A stretch of DNA of 28,422 nt from a virus. Shown here in pieces: positions 7,550 through 16,200 of the stretch (its first letter is position 1; every line of letters begins with the position of its first letter). The DNA lies in the IMG/VR virus record IMGVR_UViG_3300001533_000533, positions 1 through 28,422 of that record. One strand, written 5' to 3'. The notes beneath the pieces are model-generated. The model was not told the origin of the DNA. It saw nothing but the letters and a program-made list of their open reading frames with translations, and ran no database searches. The position numbers and the translations under genes are program-made.

Positions 7550-8491
7550 TTATGATTTTTGTGATACAACTATCTGTGTTCCGAATTTGTAAGCAGGACC
7601 ATATTTGAAATCAGCCATATACTTAACAACTCTATCATCTTCGCTCCACCACATTCTACTTTCTTCTCCTTCTAAATCACATACATAAAGTAAATTACTT
7701 GCTGGTGTGATTAAAACTCTCTTATCAGTGTTATTAGCCGCATTCAAACCATTAACCGGGCGAACTTTTACATTTTCTGCGCCGGGAAATTCAAATACAT
7801 CAACTCCGTTAAAATCAAACTTCTGTAATAATACATTAGTTGTGTTTAAGAAAGCTCTTGAAAGTTTTCTGAAAGCATCTTTTCCAAGGAATAATGTTAA
7901 GTCGTCTGCTCCTTGAATTTCTTCTGGAACTTCATCAATCATAGCTACATAACCAGCTATTAATTCTGAATCAGTTAAACCAGTTGCTGAAAAATCAAAA
8001 GTGTAATCTACTACATCAGAATCATCATCAACTTGATTAATAATACCACCAATGAATGTAGAGCCAGAAGCTTTAACCCAGTAGTATTTTTCAATCTGTT
8101 CAGCAATTCTCTTTGATTTTAATTGAACAAACTGTCCTTCAAATGGAAGTGTAGTATCTAATCCCGGAGTCTGTGATAATTGAAGTGAAGTATCGTTAAG
8201 ATCAGCGGGGCACAATTCTTCATAAACCATAAATGGCTTAACCTCAACATCCTTATCAGAAATAACCGTTGAACCACTTGTTGTAGGTGTTCCACAAGCA
8301 GCAGCTTGGAAATTAGCATCAGTGTCTAATATCTTTAATTGCTCTTTGTATTTTACACCCGGGTAGATTGTTATATAAGAAAGAGTTTCTCCCGCTAATA
8401 TAGCCTTTTCAAGTAACTCTTGTCCGTTTTCATTAACCCAACTTCCGATATCAGTTACAGTAAGTCCAAAATTTAATGTTTCTTTTTTCAT
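7550..8491 (-). CDS. Major capsid protein (HK97-like fold)
   Basis: The 313-residue protein follows the prohead protease and scaffold genes, the usual place for the capsid gene. The sequence reads like capsid proteins of Bacteroidota siphoviruses: YITIYPGVKYKEQLKILDTD, a Cys/Thr loop (AAACGTPTTSGST), then KPFMVYEELCPADLN, a long helix (KSKRIAEQIEKYYWVKA) and an A-domain-like part with DDLTLFLGKDAFRKLSRAF and VRPVNGLNA. The C-terminus (DRVVKYMADFKYGPAYKFGT) also fits. There is no obvious long N-terminal scaffold arm, in agreement with a separate scaffold gene. Codon composition is less AT-rich than its neighbours, as expected for a highly expressed gene; I judge this by eye. Confidence 0.83.
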   Translation of the reverse strand: MKKETLNFGLTVTDIGSWVNENGQELLEKAILAGETLSYITIYPGVKYKEQLKILDTDANFQAAACGTPTTSGSTVISDKDVEVKPFMVYEELCPADLNDTSLQLSQTPGLDTTLPFEGQFVQLKSKRIAEQIEKYYWVKASGSTFIGGIINQVDDDSDVVDYTFDFSATGLTDSELIAGYVAMIDEVPEEIQGADDLTLFLGKDAFRKLSRAFLNTTNVLLQKFDFNGVDVFEFPGAENVKVRPVNGLNAANNTDKRVLITPASNLLYVCDLEGEESRMWWSEDDRVVKYMADFKYGPAYKFGTQIVVSQKS

Positions 8492-8512
8492 TTTTAATTT
8501 TGATTTATTTTT

Positions 8513-9103
8513 TTAAGATACGATACGATTTTTAATCGCTTGATATCTTTTTTCGGAAGGAGATAATTCAACTTCCTTTTTAATTTTGGATACTTTAAAA
8601 GCTCCATCTGTTTTTTCCAATTTTTCTTTAAGTGATTGGAATTCACTTTTCATTTCTTCTGTTCCTGCCAACATATTTTCCAATGTCGCTACTCTTTCCT
8701 CTAAAAGAGCTACTACATCTTCAATAGTTTGAACATCTTCTACTACTTCTGCTACTTCTTCCTCTGTTGGAACAGTCACTTCTTCTCCTTCGGGAGTTTC
8801 AACAACTTCTTGTGCTTCAACTTCTTCTTCTTCTTCGGGAGCTTCTTCGGGAGCTTCTTCTTCCTCTGGTGTTGGTTCAACTATATCTACTATTACACCA
8901 GCGGCAACAGTCATAATCATACCATCTTCTAATGTGTATTCTCCATCTGGAAGTGGAACTGGTTCATTATTTCCTTCAATAACAACAGTAACCGCATCTC
9001 CTTCGTCTCCCTTTCCATCAACAGTAACTTCCGTTCCGTCTTGAAGTATCATAGTGCCGAAATAATTAACAATTTTGAAGATTTCTTTAAATTTTTTAAG
9101 CAT
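8513..9103 (-). CDS. Capsid scaffold protein
   Basis: The 196-residue, highly acidic protein lies between protease and capsid genes. Residues ~17-80 carry the paired motifs MILQDGTEVTVDGKGDEGD and PLPDGEYTLEDGMIMTVAAG, ending VIVDIVEP; this pattern recurs in scaffold proteins of Bacteroidota phages. Residues ~80-110 are an almost pure Glu/Pro/Ala stretch (TPEEEEAPEEAPEEEEEVE), probably disordered. Residues ~120-170 form a coiled coil (IEDVVALLEERVATLENML). The basic C-terminus (SPSEKRYQAIKNRIVS) is the likely capsid-binding end. It would direct capsid assembly and then be removed by the protease encoded just upstream. Confidence 0.78.
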   Translation of the reverse strand: MLKKFKEIFKIVNYFGTMILQDGTEVTVDGKGDEGDAVTVVIEGNNEPVPLPDGEYTLEDGMIMTVAAGVIVDIVEPTPEEEEAPEEAPEEEEEVEAQEVVETPEGEEVTVPTEEEVAEVVEDVQTIEDVVALLEERVATLENMLAGTEEMKSEFQSLKEKLEKTDGAFKVSKIKKEVELSPSEKRYQAIKNRIVS

Positions 9104-9175
9104 CTTATTAAATAATTATTTTTTAAGTTCTTTATCGTTAATATAGAACTATTAAATTAGTTTAATTTTAATTAA

Positions 9176-10105
9176 TTAAACTGTTGATAATATGGCTTCT
9201 ATGGAAAATCCCTTAACGCCTTCCATTTTGATAATATCCCAAAGTTTATCGCTTAAAATCTTGTATTCTAAGCACCAACTTCCATCTTTTAAATCATTTA
9301 TTCCACAATTATCATTTTTTTCTTCTGAATAAATCCAAGAATCCATTAGAATAGCTGTTCCAGTGATATTATCTTGGTGTTGAATGGTTAATTCTCTATT
9401 GAATCCGTATTTTTGTTTCATTTTTTTAATGGTTTCCTTCTTAAAATAACCATAATATTCATTCTGTCCATCTGTTCTATAAATTAACTTATCTGGAACC
9501 ATAGCAACTCCTTTAATCTGTCTTTTTTCCTTATTAGAGATTTCAAATTTCATAAAATTCGTATCTTTTTTGGGAACTTTACTGAATGTTTCGGGCCAAG
9601 GATATTTTAATTTATATGTTGGAACTTTTGATACTTCATATACGGGAACTAATGTGTGTCTGCAGTTATATAATTGCTGATCCAAGTTATAATTCTGTGC
9701 TTGATTTCCTCTGAACTTTGAAGTAAAATCAGATTCAGTAATCCATCCATCTTGTAATGATGATGTTGAAGAAACTTTATTAGCCCAATCCCAAATCTCT
9801 GTTATATGATATACATTATTTCCCGGTTTAGCATGTTCAATACAAAATGGATGTGATGTATCAATTTTCCAAGGCTCGTTATTTCTCGTCTTTACTTCCC
9901 AAAAATTATAACCATAAATAGGATTTCTTAATTTTTGAATATCAGTTATTGTCTTTGTTTGTCCATCTGATGTTGTTCGTGTTAAAAAATCTTGTCTTTG
10001 GAAGAACTGCATATCTAATTCTATTGCTGGATTAGATACAAGTGATACAGCTAATACTCCATCTTCATCATCTTGATCATTTAATATCCATTCAACTATT
10101 CGCAT
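9176..10105 (-). CDS. XkdF-type prohead protease with an N-terminal MuF-like segment
   Basis: Residues ~184-306 match the XkdF/peptidase S78_2 pattern: KRQIKGVAMVPDKLIYR, YYGYFKKETIKKM, LTIQHQDNITGTAILMDSWI (His at ~243), a Trp-containing strand (SWCLEYKILSDKLW) and GVKGFSIEA. The extreme N-terminus VSLVSNPAIELDMQFF is the usual XkdF opening. Between them, residues ~57-158 hold an extra segment with HPFCIEH (Cys88, His91) and YNCRHTLVPVY (Cys148, His150), which resembles the C-terminal Cys/His part of phage Mu F-like minor head proteins. The protease would cleave scaffold and capsid precursors during maturation. No separate MuF gene is seen in the window, so this may be a fusion that supplies both functions. 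The protease call is firm; the MuF relation is an inference from a short motif. Confidence 0.85.
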   Translation of the reverse strand: MRIVEWILNDQDDEDGVLAVSLVSNPAIELDMQFFQRQDFLTRTTSDGQTKTITDIQKLRNPIYGYNFWEVKTRNNEPWKIDTSHPFCIEHAKPGNNVYHITEIWDWANKVSSTSSLQDGWITESDFTSKFRGNQAQNYNLDQQLYNCRHTLVPVYEVSKVPTYKLKYPWPETFSKVPKKDTNFMKFEISNKEKRQIKGVAMVPDKLIYRTDGQNEYYGYFKKETIKKMKQKYGFNRELTIQHQDNITGTAILMDSWIYSEEKNDNCGINDLKDGSWCLEYKILSDKLWDIIKMEGVKGFSIEAILSTV

Positions 10106-10107
10106 AA

Positions 10108-10320
10108 TTATTTTAATTGTTTTTTCATAAAAATTTTAAAAGCATCCATTCCGATTAGAAACATAATATAGATACCTAAAATCATTTCAATATAAGGATT
10201 ACTATTCAATCCGTAAATAGAAAATAATACTAAATAGTTTAAAACTTTAAGTATAATTACTTGATTTTTAATGTAAAAAGACTTAATCCATTTCTTTATT
10301 TTTTCCCATAATTTTTTCAT
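10108..10320 (-). CDS. Small membrane protein between tape measure and protease
   Basis: The 70-residue protein opens with a basic amphipathic stretch (MKKLWEKIKKWIKSFYIK). Two hydrophobic segments follow, at about residues 20-37 (VIILKVLNYLVLFSIYGL) and 43-62 (IEMILGIYIMFLIGMDAF), and it ends in basic residues. The topology is holin-like, but the location inside the virion-assembly block is not typical of lysis genes. It lies 2 bases ahead of the protease start and 17 bases after the tape-measure stop. I do not recognise a family; an accessory holin, a membrane-interacting ejection factor or a superinfection factor are all possible. Confidence 0.62.
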   Translation of the reverse strand: MKKLWEKIKKWIKSFYIKNQVIILKVLNYLVLFSIYGLNSNPYIEMILGIYIMFLIGMDAFKIFMKKQLK

Positions 10321-10337
10321 TTTAATTAATTATTTTT

Positions 10338-12953
10338 TTATACTTCTGATGTCGCTTCAATATTAGTTATGATACTATTCGTATCATTTAATTCATTAAC
10401 ATTAAGGACAACTGGTATTTTATTGTATCGTTGTAATGATAAATCAATATATTCAATCATTGTATCGAATGTAATAGCGTTATAAGCTAATCTACTTAAA
10501 TCTGTATATGGATTATCGTTCAATCTCCTTATCACTTCTTCATTATTAGAATATGATACTCCCTCTGGACGAACAACCATCTCCCCTTTATGTAGATAAG
10601 CATTTCCAGTTTCTTCAAATGGTTCTTCTGAACCTACTCTGAATGTTGGTAGTGGTTTTGAAGATACTGATATAGCGGAAGCAGCACCAGTAGCAGCAGC
10701 GAAAGCGGTTAATACTACATTAGGAAGTGCTTTAACAACAGCTGCGGCTGTATCAATTGCTATTTGGAATAAAGCTAACTTCTTATCTTTCTTTGCTTGT
10801 TCGATTGCTAATTCTTTTTCCTTTTTAGCCCTTTCTTCATCTAATTCAGTTCGCATCTGTTCAGCTTCTAATTCAGATATTTGTTGATACTTTAATAATT
10901 TATCTATTTTCTCTTGTTCAGCTGAAAATTCACCATCTATTAAGTTTAATTGATTCTGATAAGCGGCTTTTTGTCTTTCAGCAATCATATTAATTCCTTC
11001 CATAGCAATATGATGTCCTAATTGAATGGATTGATCCTTTAATTCTTGTCTTTGTTTTTCCTTTTCAGAATATTGTTCTAAAATAGCGTCTCTCGCCTCT
11101 AAATACTCTTGTTCATTCAACATTTTAGTATCTAATGCTTGTATCTGTGCGTCTATTTCTGTCTGATAACGATCATATACTTCACTATTACGATAATCAG
11201 TTAATAAATCAATGTATTTCTTTTCTATCTTATATTTAGCTTGTGCGATTTCCTCTGGTGAAGCCCCAGCTTCGGCTCCTTCCTTTTCAATTAAAGCTAA
11301 TTCAGCTTCCCTTTGTTGTTCTATCGTTTTATCTAAATAATTCTTTTGGAAATCTAATAATTTCTTATGTTTTTCTTCTTGTGCCTTTAATTCTATCGTT
11401 TCTTTTTCTAATAAATAAGATTTTGTTATTTCATTTTTCTGTTTTTCAGCATCTTCATATTTAATTTCCTCTCTTTTAAGTCTTTCGTCTAATAAATCAA
11501 GTTGTTTTTGATAATCTTCCTCTAATCTGGCTAATTTATCTTCACCAAATTGGGCTTCTTCTAATTTAATCTGTGCTTTTCTTGTATCTTCTACTAATTT
11601 TTCTAATTCTTTTTTTCTATCTTCTGTATATTTTTTCTCTAAATTAGAAACATCATTATAATAAGTAGTCCAGACTTGTTTAATAGCTTCTGTTTGAACT
11701 TCGATGTCAGCCTTAGAATCTTGAATATCTTTGATTCTGGCGTCCCTTATCATCTTTAATTTAAGTGTTTCGTCCTTAACTCTTGCGTCAGATAATGATT
11801 TAGATAAATTAAGTATCTTTTGATTAGCTTGTTCAATATCATCAATTCTCTTTTTCTCTTGTCTTTCTAATATTAACTCCCTTTCAGCTTCTTCTCTCTT
11901 TTGAATTTCTATCATTTCAGCTGATATTTTTCCTTCTATCTCTATTATTCTTTCTCCATAATCAACTGAATTTTTTATCAAAGCTCCATAAGGATTTCCG
12001 ATTGATAATATTGAATTTTTTAATGAATTCCAAAAACCAAATGATTTCCTTTCAGCTTCTTCTTGTGCCGGTAAATATTTATCTTCAATTCCTCTTGCTA
12101 AATCTTCATACTTATATTGAAGTTGTGTTAATTCATATTCTTGATCAGAAATTGTTCCATTTAAGTGTTGCATTTCCAAATCAAAATCTCTAATAGTTCT
12201 TATCGTTTCATTATGTGCTTCCCTTAATTCTTCATCTTTAATTACAACTCCATCTAATGCTTTTTCAGATTCCTTTGCTTCTTCTGTATTCTTTCTGAAC
12301 GCTTTTGTTAATAAAACAATTCCAGTTACAAGTGCGGCAACAGCGGCTACGATTAATAATATCGGATTAGCGGAAACAGCCTTATTCCAAGCCTTCTGTA
12401 ATATGGTTATTTTTTTGATAGAGGACGCACTCGCTTCTTCTGCTACATTTTTTTGAATTATTGCTTTTGTTTCTTGTTTAATTAATAATGTATTTGTTAT
12501 CCTATTCTTTAAATCTTGTGCCTGTAATGGAAGTGCTTTAACAAGAGATTTTAACTTATTGGTATCAGCTATCGTCTGTAATGATGATAGAATACCAATT
12601 GTAGCCATCATTTTTCTTTGTATATTTTCAACTTTCTCTGTTTCAAGACCAAACATATCCATTCCAATACTTAAAGCTGATATAGAAGCAATAGCTGGCC
12701 CAGATAATGTAGAGAAAGAACCAAAGAAATTACCGGTGTCAACTTGATTTAATTCATCAGAGAAGTCTTTAATACCAGCTTTTAAATCTCCCATTCTCTG
12801 TAAAGCTGCCTTCGATTCTTCTGGTGATAATAACGTTAAATCTGTCTTCTGTAATTCCCTTAATTCTTGTTTCATTCCCTTAAATGAAGAATCAAATTGT
12901 TTAGTATCGACATTAACTTTTACGTTTACATTTTCATTAACTTGTCCAGCCAT
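10338..12953 (-). CDS. Tail tape-measure protein
   Basis: The 871-residue protein starts VNENVNVKVNVDTKQFDSSF, typical of tape measures, followed by an amphipathic helical region. A strong membrane-like segment lies at about residues 194-217 (NPILLIVAAVAALVTGIVLL). A very long coiled coil rich in Glu, Lys and Gln spans ~220-740. The C-terminal part has AIDTAAAVVKALPNVVLTAF, a second hydrophobic stretch, then TFRVGSEEPFEETGNAYLHK and GEMVVRPEG, the standard tape-measure ending. By the usual ~0.15 nm per residue rule, the length suggests a tail of roughly 130 nm if the whole protein is helical. It would set tail length and take part in DNA ejection. The gene lies directly after a 91-aa ORF. Confidence 0.93.
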   Translation of the reverse strand: MAGQVNENVNVKVNVDTKQFDSSFKGMKQELRELQKTDLTLLSPEESKAALQRMGDLKAGIKDFSDELNQVDTGNFFGSFSTLSGPAIASISALSIGMDMFGLETEKVENIQRKMMATIGILSSLQTIADTNKLKSLVKALPLQAQDLKNRITNTLLIKQETKAIIQKNVAEEASASSIKKITILQKAWNKAVSANPILLIVAAVAALVTGIVLLTKAFRKNTEEAKESEKALDGVVIKDEELREAHNETIRTIRDFDLEMQHLNGTISDQEYELTQLQYKYEDLARGIEDKYLPAQEEAERKSFGFWNSLKNSILSIGNPYGALIKNSVDYGERIIEIEGKISAEMIEIQKREEAERELILERQEKKRIDDIEQANQKILNLSKSLSDARVKDETLKLKMIRDARIKDIQDSKADIEVQTEAIKQVWTTYYNDVSNLEKKYTEDRKKELEKLVEDTRKAQIKLEEAQFGEDKLARLEEDYQKQLDLLDERLKREEIKYEDAEKQKNEITKSYLLEKETIELKAQEEKHKKLLDFQKNYLDKTIEQQREAELALIEKEGAEAGASPEEIAQAKYKIEKKYIDLLTDYRNSEVYDRYQTEIDAQIQALDTKMLNEQEYLEARDAILEQYSEKEKQRQELKDQSIQLGHHIAMEGINMIAERQKAAYQNQLNLIDGEFSAEQEKIDKLLKYQQISELEAEQMRTELDEERAKKEKELAIEQAKKDKKLALFQIAIDTAAAVVKALPNVVLTAFAAATGAASAISVSSKPLPTFRVGSEEPFEETGNAYLHKGEMVVRPEGVSYSNNEEVIRRLNDNPYTDLSRLAYNAITFDTMIEYIDLSLQRYNKIPVVLNVNELNDTNSIITNIEATSEV

Positions 12954-13229
12954 TTATTTTTTAATTATTTTTTCTAATTGCTCCGCAACTTCTACTCCAC
13001 TTTTTATAACAACTGTGTTCATTTTAATAGAATATTCAACAACAATGTTATAAAAAGTTTTCTTGTTTATTTTGTATTTATAAACTTCATAAACACGGTA
13101 TATTTTATTTAAAATCCGCTTATCTTTTTTACATAATTTGAATTTTCTTGGCGGCTCTATTAATCCGTTTATTTTATTCAAATAAATTAAATTGAAAACT
13201 TTAAATAAATATTCATTTATAAATTCCAT
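12954..13229 (-). CDS. Hypothetical basic protein ahead of the tape measure
   Basis: The 91-residue protein is rich in Lys, Ile, Tyr and Asn and has no family that I recognise. It is predicted to be mostly helical (EFINEYLFKVFNLIYLNKIN, then KRILNKIYRVYEVYKYKINK) with a strand-like segment FYNIVVEYSIKMN near residue 60-72. A single short motif, EPPRKFKLCKKDKR, lies near residue 25-38. Its stop immediately precedes the tape-measure ATG with no gap, so the two are probably translated together. A small tail-assembly factor is plausible from location alone. Confidence 0.6.
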   Translation of the reverse strand: MEFINEYLFKVFNLIYLNKINGLIEPPRKFKLCKKDKRILNKIYRVYEVYKYKINKKTFYNIVVEYSIKMNTVVIKSGVEVAEQLEKIIKK

Positions 13230-13247
13230 TTATTTTTTTTTTATTTT

Positions 13248-16200
13248 TTATGCTTTTTCTTCATCATAAATAGCTGATATTTCATCTTGTGTTAATGTTT
13301 TAGATTTATAAAATCTTAAATTAGCCACTCTTTGATTTACAATAAAAGAAGGAATATTATCATGTGAACCAATCATCAAAAATGATTCATTTAACATATT
13401 TGAAGTAGCGTAATTTGGACTATAACGTTCATCAATATATTCATTATTAATATATAATTTCATAATAGCTCCTGTTGTTCCACTTGGTTCAACAGTTTGA
13501 ACAATATGATTCCATCCATCAAATGAAGTAACTCCGGAACTATAACCAATAACCAACCAATCATAACCAGCATCTGTCCATACTGTAAAAAATGATCTAT
13601 CAGATGTAGTATTAGTTTTTACTCTAATAAAATTGACACATGCTTCTTGATCTCCTTGTAAACCATTAATATAATATCCATGACAACATGTAGTAGCACC
13701 ACTACTATATTGATATATCCATACAGATGAACTAAACGCATTAGATATTCCAGTTATAGGAACAAATACATCAGTCCAATTTATTTCTGAATTACCGAAC
13801 ATCGGTAAAGAACTACCACCTGGAAAATCTAATGATTGTTCTCCGGATTTAATACCATCATTCCAATATGTTGTATCACCAGAAGTTCTTGTAATCGTTA
13901 AACCACTAATTTCATCAACCAAAGTATTATTAAACGTCCAATAATAATCTGGTGATGGTGGTGGTGGTAGGTGTTGATAAATCCATAATTCTTGATCAAT
14001 TGGATAATCAGATGAAACAAATACTTTACCTAATCTTGTAATTCCTGTTATAGAATCATCAACATACCAATCAAAACTTCCATTCCCAAGTCCAGTTCCA
14101 CCAGAAATTGTAATCCAATCGTCTTGTGGTGTAGCTGTCCAATAATTAGAATATTGTGTTGTTACTTGTGATGTTCCACTTGTAACTCCGGTTACATCTA
14201 TTTCATAATAATCTAATGAAAGTGTCGCGTAATTCTGTTGAACATTAATTGTATAATTTCCAAAATCAGATGTTATATAAATCTCTCCAATCCTTGCTGA
14301 AACACCAGTATTTTCCTCTGCTACATATGTGAATGATGAAGAACCAGTTCCACTTGTAGAACCAGATATACTTAACCAAGTATTTCCAGTTGTTAAACTC
14401 CAATTATTAGTAGGATATGTAAATATTTCTATTTCATCTGTTGTATAATTAACACCAATATCCTTATATACAATATATGTATCAAATTTACTTAAAGTAA
14501 ATTCTCTACCTAAACAAGAATTTGGTGGTGTTTGTAATATATATAATACTTGATACTGATCACCAACTTGTGTTGGTCTCGTATTTGTATCTGGGAAATT
14601 TACAATTATATGATTATCTATTCCATCTTTCCATTCGTTTATATCTGATTTACAATTTGGTTCTATATACCATTGGAACCATCCAGATCCAGTTCCGCAA
14701 TATGAACCAAATGGTGGTGATCCACCCATAGGTGGTGATGTTGCTAATCCACCAGATGATGATATAATACCACCATTAATTAAATAAGGAGCAGCAATCC
14801 AATAAACACCATCTGGCGCATCTACATATGTAGTTCCGCTTAGATAACCATCAATTGTGCTACCACTCCAAGGCATAACATATATATTTTGATCTAATGA
14901 TAAATATCCAGTGTCACCAGAAGCATTATCTGGGTCGTACTTAAAAGTTAAACGAACATCATCTTTATATACAATACCACAACTATCAGATGTTAATGGT
15001 TTTACTATTAATCCAGTGCAACCACCAGTAGATGTAGGATTGACAATAACATCTAATAATAAATTACCATTTCCAGTTGTTCCATTAGTAACTTCTATTG
15101 TTGTTCCTCTATAATAGATAATAAAATTATAATAAGCACCAACATTACCAGTAAAATCCCATTCACATGTTGGATCAGAAGATATTATATCAATTGGAAC
15201 AGTAGTTAATCCACTGGCATCTATACAAGATTTACCACTATCAAATAATAACACTTGTCCATTGAAATTTGAATTTAATCCGAATGATGCTTCTTGAATT
15301 ATTGTTAATGTTTCTGGTTGATAAATATTTGGCCCATCAAATATAATTTCAGCTGTTCTACCAGTATATACACCATCTTCAAATCCACAATTAGCAGAAA
15401 TTATTATTATTGTTGTTCCAGAACCAGTCTGTCCGGTATTTGTCAATTGACAAATCCAATCAGCTGATGTAGTAGCACTCCATTGTCCCCAAGGATAATC
15501 CATTGTTATATCTACATGTTGTCCCTCGTAATATCCTTTATGTGTTTTATATGTTGTTCCACTTGGATCAATTGTTAAAGTAACCACAGTTGGAGTTTGG
15601 AATATTTCAGCTGTATTCGTCTTATCTTGTGCTATTGTTCCACCACTTAATTCAATAGATAATGTAGCTGTTCTACCAGTAATAGAATCATAATAATCAG
15701 CATTAATTGTAAATGTATCTTCACCAAAACCAGTATCACCAGTTAATTGAATCCAAGATTTATCAGCTGATAATTCCCATTCAGTATTAGAATATACAAT
15801 CATAGTTTCTGGATGTGTTCCATCCCAGTAAATATCTTGTTCTAATGGACTGATATATCCATACGGATAAGCCCCTTGAATCAATTCAAAATATAATTCA
15901 TCTTCTGATGAACAATCAGATACAGAATAAATTATAGCTGTTCTACCAGTAGCTGTCTCTGGGTTTTCGTCCCATTCTAACATGAATGAACCATTTCCAG
16001 TTCCACTTCCACATGGATCGATTATATTAACCCAATCTTCATCACAATATATTGTCCAATTATTAGTTGAATAAGCTGATACTGTAATTGATCCCATTGA
16101 ACCAGAATAATTAACATCTAAACCAGATGGAGTAGTGTTTATATAATTAGGATTATAATATGTATAAGTATCAGAACCAATCATTATCCATCCAGTATAT

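Noticed and set aside
7530-7551. Inverted repeat aatcaa/ttgatt after the capsid gene
   Set aside because: It is AT-rich, short, overlaps the capsid stop and is followed on the coding strand by A residues rather than T residues.
7707-7916. Plus-strand ORF opposite the capsid gene and similar plus-strand ORFs at 8729, 11243, 12002, 12559, 14522, 14911, 19778, 24768 and 24902
   Set aside because: All lie within long, well-supported minus-strand genes and read as low-complexity antisense.
9104-9175. Inverted repeat agttct/agaact in the protease-scaffold gap
   Set aside because: Only 6 bp with a 13-base AT-rich loop and no T run on the minus strand; not convincing as a terminator or operator.
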